Assembly: GCA_029721435.1 (NCBI GenBank)
Contig: CM056574.1
Coordinates: 70,351,501 to 70,415,500, forward strand
Direction: 5' to 3'
Source: Gymnothorax reevesii
Taxonomy: Eukaryota; Chordata; Actinopteri; Anguilliformes; Muraenidae
DNA length: 64,000 nucleotides
The translations under genes were made by a program, and so were the position numbers. The notes under the pieces were generated by a model. It was given only the letters and a program-made list of their open reading frames with translations. It did no database searches and had not been told where the DNA came from. Shown one piece after another: positions 56,035-64,000 of the stretch; within the stretch, counting starts at the first letter, position 1; each line of letters starts with the position of its first letter.

Positions 56035-57316
56035 TTAGCAATAAACAACATTAACCAGGTGGGTCTTCAGCTTCGCTTTGAATACATCAATCGAGCATGC
56101 TAACCGAATATCAACAGGGAGACTGTTCCATAGAGTGGGAGCACGGAAAGAAAAGGCCCGCTGACCAAGAGTCTTTTTGCGAACCTTAGGGACACTCAGA
56201 AGGCCAGTCCCCTGAGAACGAAGTGCCCGAGCAGGCACATATGGATCCACCATATCAATGAGGTAAGAGGGTGCCAGACCATTTACAATTTTAAAAGTCA
56301 ACAGTAGCACTTTAAAATCCACTCTGGCATTAACAGGCAACCAGTGAAGAGAAGAGAGCACTGGAGTTATGTGCTCATATCTGTCTGACCCAGTCAGAGG
56401 GCGAGCCGCTGCATTCTGCACCACCTGTAGCCCTCGCAAATTCTTCTTGGGCAGAACCGACAGAAGAACATTACAGTAGTCCAACCTTGATGAAATAAAT
56501 GCATGTATAAGAGTCTCAGCATCCCTGAAAGACAGGATTGATCTTATCTTGGCGATATTTATTAGGTGAAAAAAGGACACTCTTGTCACCTCTTTAATGT
56601 GAAGACCAAAAGAAAGAGTTTGGTCAAATACAACTACCAGATTTTTAACTCTGTCTCTTCTACGAATGGCAAATTCATCAAGTGACAGAGTGAAGCCATC
56701 ATACAGGTGATTCAGTCTTGCAGGGCCGACCACCATCATTTCTGTCTTGGCAGAGTTAAGAAGCAGGAAGTTTGCCGACAACCAGCCTCTAACAGCAGCC
56801 AGACAGGACTCAAGTTTCGATGCAACAGAACCATTTCCTGCCACAATCAGCATATATAACTGCAAATCATCTGCGTAACAATGAAAATCAATTCCATAAG
56901 AACGCAAAGTGTGACCCAGTGGCGCTAGATATAATGAGAACAGCAGTGGACCTAGGACAGACCCCTGAGGAACCCCATGCCTTACATCGCAAGACTCCGA
57001 GGTAATGTTATTAAATAAAACCCGCTGAGATCTTTCTGACAGGTAAGACCTCAGCCATTTAAGCACCTGACCCGATATGCCAAAGTATTTCTCCATTCTG
57101 TCTAACAATATACAGTGATCCACTGTGTCAAAGTCTGCACTGAGATCCAATAACAATAAAACTGATGATGAGTCTGAGTCTGCAGCTAATAGTAAATCAT
57201 TCACCACCTTAGTCAGTGCTGTTTCAGTGGAGTGATTCACTCGGAATGCAGACTGTAATGACTCAAAAAGATTATGTGCAGATAAGTACTCCTGGAGCTG
57301 GTTGGACACAACCTTC
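56035..57316 (-). CDS. L2-like LINE reverse transcriptase, C-terminal part
   Basis: Open from the Gypsy junction to a stop at 56035-56037. In order: SAFRVNHSTETALTKVVNDL, LLLLDLSADFDTVDHCILLD (motif A; its catalytic aspartate is in DFDTVD), RHGVPQGSVLGPLLFSLYLA (motif B), HCYADDLQLYM (catalytic YADD), then the thumb and C-terminal region LIHAFISSRLDYCNVLLSVL and LHWLPVNARVDFKVLLLTFK, ending HLVNVVYC. The SADFDT reading, where relatives have SAAFDT, is one change next to the active site. The catalytic aspartates are all present. The upstream half of the same frame is at 63211-64000. Confidence 0.93.
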
Positions 57317-57798
57317 TGTAATGTGAATATAGGCCACTGGATGGCAAGTATTTACCTTTTTTTTCAGCTCAGACTGGAGCCATGTTTAGACATGTCCTGG
57401 ACATGTCTGGGGCAAGTCCCCGAAAATTAAAAAAAAAGGTCTAAATGTGGGTGGGGTCTGCAAAAGAGTATATAAGGAAAAGAATTGAGACAGTAAAGTA
57501 GAAGGAGAAATTGCAAGAAGAAGGATACGTGTGACCAGACCTGTCATTTCTGTTCAAGACCTGTGAAGTTTCTTTTGTGGATTTTTGCCTGTGTTTGAGC
57601 TTTTTTTTTCCCCTCACCCAGCACATCACCATGAAACTGTAAATATTTCTGTTTTTTGTATTCAATCTTGGTCAGAATATTAGTTTAGTCGTTATTGTCT
57701 TTGTTAAAAATTAAATGTGTTTAAGTTTTTAAAACTGTGTCTGTCATCCCTTGCTGTTGCTGTTGTGTTGTAAATTGTAATAAATTGGGGCCATAACA
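57317..57798 (+). repeat. 5' LTR of the Gypsy-class element
   Basis: Runs TGTAATGTGAATATAGGCCA to TTGGGGCCATAACA. A TATATAAG box is at 57469-57476 within GTCTGCAAAAGAGTATATAA. Contains the short direct repeat GACATGTCCTGGACATGTCTGG near 57390. Confidence 0.96.
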
Positions 57799-57801
57799 AA
57801 T

Positions 57802-57822
57802 TGGGGGCTCAAGGTCCGGGAT
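57802..57822 (+). other. Primer-binding site, tRNA-Pro-like
   Basis: TGGGGGCTCAAGGTCCGGGAT lies 3 bp after the LTR. It is the tRNA-Pro complementary site TGGGGGCTCGTCCGGGAT with three extra bases in the middle. Confidence 0.75.
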
Positions 57823-57916
57823 AGACCATTTTGTGAGTCATTTATTAAAAATCTAACATTTCAGATTGTAAAATTGTTTTTGTGAATTTTCCTATATAAA
57901 TATATTGACAACAGCA

Positions 57917-58939
57917 ATGGATGATTTCTTGGCATCACCAACCGTAGGGGTTTTGAAGTCTTTTAAAAAGACAGAACTGTTGGAAATATGCAGACATTTG
58001 GAGCTGACAGAGGTAAAACCAGCCATGCGAAAAGCAAGACTGGCTAGAGAGATAGTTGAATATTACATTGATGAAAATGTGTTTGCACCAGGAGATCTGG
58101 AACAGTTTCCAGTGGAAAATCCAAATATAGAAATGGTACTTAAATTAAAAATGAGATTGAAAGGGAAGAAAAAGAAAAACAAAGGCAGTTTGAGTTGGAA
58201 AAATTAGCTAGAGAAGAAAGAAAGGGAACAAAGAGAATTTGAATTCGAGAAATTTGATAGAGAAGAAAGACTCCTAATGGAGCATCTAAAAATTAAAATT
58301 CAAACTGAAAATAAATTTCGGGCTAGCCAGGAGGTAAAATTGGTGCCTCCATTTTCGGAAAAGGATGTTGACAACTATTTCCAGTGTTTTGAAAAGGTAG
58401 CAAAGAATTGCCAGTGGCCAAAGGAACACTGGCCTCTGATGTTGCAAACTGTCCTCAAGGGTAAAGCTCAACAAGCCTATTTGGCTTTGTCTGCAGATGA
58501 TTCCTCTGATTATGAGGTTGTCAAAAAGGTTATTTTGAGAGCTTATGAGTTGGTTCCAGAGGCTTACCGACAGAAATTCAGAGGTTTGAAGAAATCTGAA
58601 AATCAGACTTATGTTGAATTTGCTAATGAGAAGCAGGTTTGCTTTGAGCGCTGGTGTACTTCTATGGAGGTCAAGGATGATTTCAACTCACTAAAAGAGA
58701 TGGTGTTAGTTGAAGAATTCAAGAACTGTGGTAAGGATGATGTTAAGACCTACCTTAATGAGAAGCAAGCACTGAATTTGCAGTCAGCAGCCAAATTTGC
58801 AGATGAATATGTTCTCACACATAAGTCTAAATTTCAGTCTAGCAGTAACAATAGATGGTCCCAATTTCAGAAAAAGGGTTATGGTGATACCCAAGATTCC
58901 TCACCCAAAGACAAAGACAAATCTGGTGATGGTGCTTAG
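57917..58939 (+). pseudogene. Gypsy-class gag
   Basis: The ATG at 57917 (MDDFLASPTVGVLKSFKKTE) opens a SAP-like N-terminal module (LLEICRHLELTEVKPAMRKA, RLAREIVEYYI). A pair of compensating frame changes near 58155 and 58225 passes through a charged coiled coil, in one reading EREEKEKQRQFELEKLAREE. Then comes a gag capsid-like region in the original frame: LVPPFSEKDVDNYFQCFEKV, WPLMLQTVLKGKAQQAYLAL, and YRQKFRGLKKSENQTYVEFA. It resembles the SCAN-like capsid part. TAG at 58937-58939 separates it from the knuckle and protease in the same frame. Confidence 0.88.
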
Positions 58940-61136
58940 AAATCCAGTAACAGGTCTGATCAAAGTGTGAAAGCTGACAGTGACAAAAGTGGTCTAGTTT
59001 GCAGTTATTGCAAGAAATCTGGTCATGTTACAACTAACTGTTGGTTCCTTAAAGCTAAAAAAGAAAAAGAAAAGGATACCAAACCAAATGCCTTTGTGAA
59101 AACAAGGTTAGAAACCCCTGTAGTAGATGACCGATCTGCTAAATTGCCTGCTTCTTGTGGGGCTAAAAAGCCTGATACTGCTGACTTCGTGAGGGAGGAA
59201 TTTCTTCCATTTGTGTCAGAGGGATTTGTGGCTCTGAATGAGCATACTACTCCTGTCCCCATATATATCCTAAGGGATACCGGAGCTTCTCAGTCACTTT
59301 TGTTGATGGACTCCTTGGAGTTACGTGATGAGACCGCTTCAGGGGATTTCATACTTGTACAAGGTATTGAACGGAGGACTGTATCTGTACCCCTGCGCTC
59401 TATATTCTTGAAGTCAGATTTAGTTACAGGACAGGTAGAGGTGGGACTTATGTCAAGTCTACCTATAAAGGGTGTTTCTCTGTTGCTAGGCAATGACCTG
59501 GCTGGGGGTAAAGTAGTTCCCCCTGTACATCTTACTTCACAGCCGAGCACTGAAGATGGGGATGAGGACCCATCTCTGTATCCTTCTTGCGCAGTGACTC
59601 GTGCTATGGCCAAGAAGGCTAAAGAAGATGATGTTGTGGTGCCGTCCAGCACATTGAACAGTCAGGACTCAGGTGGTTCGCCTCATGACTCTGATTGGCC
59701 TACTATGGTTTCTCCGTTTGAGGACTTATCAGATACTTTTATCAGTTCTCTATTCAGCCAGCCGGATGGGTCTGGTGATTTTGATGTGTCTGGAGACTTG
59801 TCTCTGTCCAGAAAGCGGTTGATTGAGGAGCAAACTAATGATCCTGAAATTTGTGCACTAAAGAGGAGAGCCCTTCCTGATAAAGAAATAGACGCAGTTC
59901 CAGTTGGGTATTATCTCAAGGATGGTGTGTTGATGCGGAAGTGGCGCCCTCCTGATATCCCTGCCAATGCAGATTGGGCAGTGGTCAGGCAAATTGTTGT
60001 TCCGAAGGTCTACAGGAATGAGATCTTAACAATGGCTCATAGTTTACCTTTAGGAGGTCATCTTGGTGTTAACAAGACTGTTGAAAAGATCATGAAACAC
60101 TTCTTTTGGCCTGGGCTTCGGAAAGACGTTTCCAACTTTTGCAAAACCTGTCACACTTGTCAGGTAGTTGGAAAACACCAGTTAGACCCACCTGTAGCTC
60201 CATTGCAGCCTATCCCAGCATTTGGGGAGCCATTCTCTAAGGTCATTGTTGATTGTGTTGGTCCATTACCCAAGACTAGATCTGGAAATCAGTACTTGTT
60301 AACAATCATGTGTGCATCTACCAGATTCCCTGAAGCCATACCTCTACGTAACATCAAGGCAACTGCAATCTCGAAGGCTTTGATAAAGTTCTTCACGTTG
60401 TTTGGCCTTCCCAGGGAAATTCAGTCAGACCAAGGTAGCAATTTCGCTTCAGGATTGTTTCAGCAGGTTGTGTATGAACTAGGTGCAAAGCAGATTCTTT
60501 CTAGTGCCTATCATCCAGAGAGTCAGGGTGCCTTCGCGGTTTCATTCCACTCTCAAGACAATGATGAGGACTTATTGTTATGACCATGAGAAAGACTGGG
60601 ATGAAGGTGTTCATTTGCTGTTGTTTGCAGCTAGAGAAGCAGTGCAGGAGTCTACTGGATTTAGTCCAATTGAGCTAGTGTTTGGTCATGAAGTGAGAGG
60701 ACCTTTGCTATTATTGAGTGAACAATGGCAAGAGAAAGAGCCGTACATCAGTCTGTTAGACTATGTTAGCAAGTTCAAGTAAAGATTGCGTGCAGCTTGT
60801 GACCTAGCCAAAGAGAACTTGAAATCAAGTCAGGGAAAAATGAAAACTTGGTATGATCATAAGGCTAGAAGCCATGAGTTTAAACCAGGAGACAAGGTCC
60901 TTGTGTTGCTTCCCTTGCAGTCCAATCCATTGCAGGCTAGATTTCATGGTCCTTATGAAATTCTGACAAAACTCAATGATCTCAATTACATTGTGAAGAC
61001 TCCAGATAGGAGAAAACCAAAACAATTGTGTCATATTAACATGCTAAAGCCTTATCATGACAGAAATGCTAGGGTTGCAGCTGTCACTTCAGATTCTCCA
61101 ATGGTTGAAACGTGTGAAGATGAGGGGGAGTTTTAA
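58940..61136 (+). pseudogene. Gypsy-class zinc knuckle, protease and integrase
   Basis: In frame after the TAG: CSYCKKSGHVTTNC knuckle near 59000; protease LRDTGASQSLLL near 59275 and LLLGNDLAGGKV near 59485; the integrase finger HSLPLGGHLGVNKTVEKIMK and FCKTCHTC near 60040-60160; catalytic core VDCVGPLPKTRSGNQYL (D), SDQGSNFASGLF (D), YHPESQGA (E). A frame change near 60530 follows, then STLKTMMRTYC, FAAREAVQESTGFSPIELVF and FKPGDKVLVLLP, with a TAA at 60780-60782 and another at 61134-61136. It lies directly upstream of reverse transcriptase, the reverse of the usual Gypsy order. Confidence 0.92.
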
Positions 61137-62588
61137 GATGATGAACCAAGAATTAAAGCTGAAGTTCTTTCATGTAAATTGTCAAACACTGAAGTGTTGC
61201 AAAATCTTGATGTAAAACTCCAGCACTTAGAACCCTCACAGAGAGATCAGTTTGAAAGGTTGATCAAGAAATATGAGGATTTGTTTCTTGATGTTCCAAA
61301 GAGAGTTACTATAGCCTCTCATGATGTAGATGTTGGTGATGCCAAACCAATAAATCAGCATCCATACCGGATGAATCCTGAAAAGAGAAAGATTGCTGAG
61401 ACAGAGGTTGAGTACATGTTAAAACATGATATTATCAGACCCTCCAACTCAGATTGGAGTTCACCCTGTGTGCTAGTTCCAAAACCTGATGGAAGTACTA
61501 GATTCTGTACAGATTATCGCAAAGTCAATGCTGTAACTAGAACTGATGTGTTTCCAATACCTAGGATTGATGATTGTATTGATAGAGTAGGGCAAGCAAA
61601 GTTTCTGACCAAGATTGATTTATTGAAGGGTTATTGGTGTGTGCCTTTAACTGAGAGGGCCAAGAGCATCTCACACCATCTGGATTGTACCAGTATGAAG
61701 TCCTACCCTTTGGCATGAAAAACGCCCCAGCCACGTTCCAAAGGATGATACAGTCTACAATCGCCGGATTGCCACACACCGGTGCGTACATCGATGACCT
61801 GATCACATGGAGTGACTCCTGGGAAGAACATCTAAAAGATGTAGAGACGTTGTTCCTGACTGGACTGTAACCTGACTGTTAACCTGAGCAAGAGTGACTT
61901 TGGTTGTGCTACTGTCACCTATCTTTGCTACGTCATAGGCCAGGGTAAGGTGGCACCCATAAATGCTAAAGTCCAAGCCATCATGGACTTTCCAGTTCCT
62001 GACAACAAAAAAGCTTTGCGCCGCTTCCTTGGAATGATCGGGTACTACCGCAAGTTCTGCAAGAACTTTGCTGAGATTGCTCTCAGTCTAACTAACCAAC
62101 TGAAGAAAGGCGTAAAGTTCACTTGGGATGATGCATGCCAGAGAGCCTTCGATCGCCTGAAGTCTCTGCTGTGTCACTTCCCCGTGCTCAACTCTCCTGA
62201 CTTCAACAAACCGTTCTCCATCGCGGTCGATGCTAGCGACCAAGCTTGTGGATCTGTGCTCCTACAGAGAAGTGACTCTGATGACATTGAGCATCCCGTG
62301 GCATACTTCTCCAGGAAGTTCAATCGCCACCAAAGGAACTATTCCACAATAGAGAAGGAACTGTTGGCTCTGGTCCTTTCATTACAACACTTTGAGGTTT
62401 ATGTTTGTACAGGACAAAAGCCAATGGCTGTGTACACAGACCACAATCCGTTAATGTTTTTGAGTAAGATGAAAAACAAGAATCGGAGATTGTTGAATTG
62501 GAGTTTGATTTTACAGGAGTTTGACTTGGAAATTAAGCATGTAAAGGGTACTGACAATGTAATTGCTGATTGCTTATCCCGTGTTTGA
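61137..62588 (+). pseudogene. Gypsy-class reverse transcriptase and RNase H
   Basis: In the same frame as the integrase end: HPYRMNPEKRKIAETEVEYM, SDWSSPCVLVPKPDGSTRFC, TDYRKVNAVTRTDVFPIPRI and FLTKIDLLKGYWCVPL (first aspartate). A short deletion near 61665 shifts the frame into YQYEVLPFGMKNAPATFQRM and YIDDLITWSDSWEEHL (catalytic YIDD near 61787). A stop and shift near 61868 follow, then VAPINAKVQAIMDFPVPDNK and FLGMIGYYRKFCKNFAEIAL, then RNase H FSIAVDASDQACGSVLLQ, STIEKELLALVLSLQHFEVY, VYTDHNPLMFL and KGTDNVIADCLSRV. The gene ends TGA at 62586-62588 with nothing coding after it. Confidence 0.93.
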
Positions 62589-62716
62589 ATATGTGTATAT
62601 ATATATCATGTGTTTATTTGAATATTGTATGATATGTATATATAGACAAGTGTTCACTTCACGATTTTGTATTGAAAAGAAAAATTTTGCCTTTATGAGT
62701 CAAAATTTTCCCCTTT

Positions 62717-62727
62717 TGGAATGGAGG
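62717..62727 (+). other. Polypurine tract of the Gypsy-class element
   Basis: GGAATGGAGG immediately before the TG of the 3' LTR, the expected place and composition for plus-strand priming. Confidence 0.7.
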
Positions 62728-63210
62728 TGTAATGTGAATATAGGCCACTGGATGGCAGTATTTACCTTTTTTTTCAGCTCAGACTGGAGCTATGTTTAGA
62801 CATGTCCTGGACATGTCTGGGGCAAGTCCCCGAAAATTAAAAAAAAGAGGTCTAAATGTGGGTGGGGTCTGCAAAAGAGTATATAAGGAAAAGAATTGAG
62901 ACAGTAAAGTAGTAGGAGAAATTGCAAGAAGAAGGATACGTGTGACCAGACCTGTCATTTCTGATCAAGACCTGTGAAGTTTCTTTTGTGGATTTTTGCC
63001 TGTGTTTGAGCTTTTTTTTTCCTCACCCAGCACATCACCAGGAAACTGTAAATATTTCTGTTTTTTGTATTCAATCTTGGTCAGAATATTAGTTTAGTCG
63101 TTATTGTCTTTGTTAAAAATTAGATGTGTTTAAGTTTTTAAAACTGTGTCTGTCATCCCTTGCTGTTGCTGTTGTGTTGTAAATTGTAATAACAAATTGG
63201 GGCCATAACA
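62728..63210 (+). repeat. 3' LTR of the Gypsy-class element
   Basis: Near-identical to 57317-57798. Differences seen include GGCAGTATT for GGCAAGTATT, GAGCTATG for GAGCCATG, AGTAGTAGG for AGTAGAAGG, and a 3-bp insertion near the end. Followed by CTTC. Confidence 0.96.
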
Positions 63211-64000
63211 CTTCTCAAAAACCTTGGACAAAAAAGATAGGTTTGAGACAGGTCTGTAATTTGCGAGAGACTCTACATCAAGGCCGGGTTTCTTCAGCAG
63301 GGGTTTAACCAGGGCAGTTTTAAAACAAGATGGAAAAACTCCAGAAAGGAAAGACAAATTCAAGATAGTGACAACATATGTCCCTAAAGTAGACCATAGG
63401 TCTTTAACAACCCAGGATGGTACAGGATCCAAAGCACAGGTTGTATATTTTGCTGCCATGACATGATCAAGATCAATGGGCTCAAACTCAGATAGACCCA
63501 GTCCAGTGTAATTTGGCAAGGCAAAAACACACTCTGAGACCCTAGTGGAGGACTGAGATATCCTGATTCTGATGTCTTCAACCCTATCGTTAAAATACAC
63601 CAAGAAATCATGGGCTGACAGATCAGATACCGTATCAAATAACAGTCTAGGGTTATGCTTATTGCTCTTAATAAGATCGGAATAGTACGCTGCCTTTGCG
63701 GCCGACATTCTAGACTGGTAAGTACACAGGCTATTCTGCCATGCTTGATAGTAAACTTCAAGTCTGAAGTGACGCCACTGACGCTCCATCTTTCTACAGT
63801 CCTTTCTCAATGCAAGTATGTCATCATTTAGCCAGGGCAACGGACTCTTTGAAGAGCACTTCCGAGTCTTAACTGGGGCCAATGAATCCAGCAGGCCTCG
63901 AAGCGCACTGTTAAAATTTTCAGTGAGGGAGTTCACTGAAGATGACTGAATAAAAACTGGCTCGACAATGTCTGGCACTCCCAAATTAAAATCATTTAAA
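63211..64000 (-). CDS. L2-like LINE ORF2, linker and reverse transcriptase start (partial)
   Basis: Open from the window edge with no stop to the Gypsy junction. It has a linker region with LRGLLDSLAPVKTRKCSSKS and LPWLNDDILALRKDCRKMER, then SRMSAAKAAYYSDLIKSNKH, LLFDTVSDL and FLVYFNDRVEDIRIRISQS. The reverse transcriptase start follows: CALDPVPSWVVKDLWSTLGT, FPSCFKTALVKPLLKKPGLD and LANYRPVSNLSFLSKVFEK. The last codons meet VVSNQL at 57312 once the 5.9-kb insertion and one CTTC are set aside, in the same frame. The endonuclease domain lies beyond 64000. Confidence 0.93.

Larger units (their letters stand above)
57317..63210 (+). mobile_element. Gypsy-class LTR retrotransposon with integrase before reverse transcriptase (Gmr1-like order)
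   Basis: LTRs at 57317-57798 and 62728-63210, both TG...CA. The 4-bp duplication CTTC is at 57313-57316 and 63211-63214. A primer-binding site follows the 5' LTR and a purine tract precedes the 3' LTR. Coding order on the plus strand is gag, zinc knuckle, protease, integrase, reverse transcriptase, RNase H. Gypsy elements normally have integrase last. The LTRs differ by about six substitutions and three short indels counted by eye, so it is fairly young, yet the coding region has several stops and frame breaks. It is inserted in the LINE on the opposite strand. Confidence 0.95.
55939..64000 (-). mobile_element. L2-like LINE, split by a Gypsy-class element, continuing past the window
   Basis: The 3' tail at 55939-56034 has GCTTTGTAAAGCACTTTGATTG and AGCGCTCTATAAATAAAATT, ending in an ATT microsatellite, typical of L2-type fish LINEs. 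Coding sequence runs from 56035 to 57316, is interrupted by 57317-63210, and resumes from 63211 to the window edge. The 5' end is outside. The open frame shows no stop in the visible 690 or so codons, unlike almost every other element here. Confidence 0.92.

Overview
The window looks like teleost fish genomic DNA. It holds the 3' part of one spliced host gene on the minus strand, and most of the rest is transposable elements and satellite-like repeats. The evidence for a fish is the mixture of element types: about ten Tc1/mariner copies from several families, a 5S-rRNA-derived SINE, an L2-like LINE, a BEL/Pao element, a Harbinger element, and a Gypsy-class LTR element with an unusual pol order. 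No tRNA, CRISPR array or prokaryotic-style operon was seen. Host gene: five minus-strand exons (37050-37215, 26251-26325, 23884-23973, 22919-23012, and a probable last coding exon 12627-12711) have canonical splice sites and matching phases. They encode the C-terminal part of a CUEDC1-like protein. The exons for the CUE domain must lie above 64000. Layout: 1-443 is the 5' end of a minus-strand LINE. 444-719 is an LTR-like fragment. 720-2010 and 7141-8640 are arrays of the same roughly 141-bp satellite in opposite orientation, flanking two Tc1 fossils (2271-4082, 5055-6426). 8641-12626 holds no recognisable gene and probably includes the 3' UTR of the host gene. The 10-kb intron between the last two exons holds minisatellites, a 126-141-bp array, a Tc1 fossil, a 956-bp element with five units spaced exactly 169 bp, and a 2.1-kb minisatellite. 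Around the 75-bp exon at 26251-26325 lie CA- and GT-rich tracts and a 48-bp tandem repeat that appears to be built from the exon's own splice donor. The next intron holds three Tc1 elements, a 5S SINE and a solo LTR. From 38276 to 64000 there is a nest of insertions. A BEL/Pao element (38276-52139, 5-bp duplication CCTCC) sits inside a Tc1 copy. Its gag is split by a Tc1 (43687-45178) and a complete but broken Harbinger (45591-50132). Another Tc1 (52803-54419) sits in the same host Tc1. An L2-like LINE reads from the right edge to 55939 and is split by a Gypsy-class element (57317-63210, 4-bp duplication CTTC) whose integrase precedes its reverse transcriptase. Nearly all transposon genes carry stops or frameshifts; the LINE reverse transcriptase reads through open once the Gypsy insertion is set aside.
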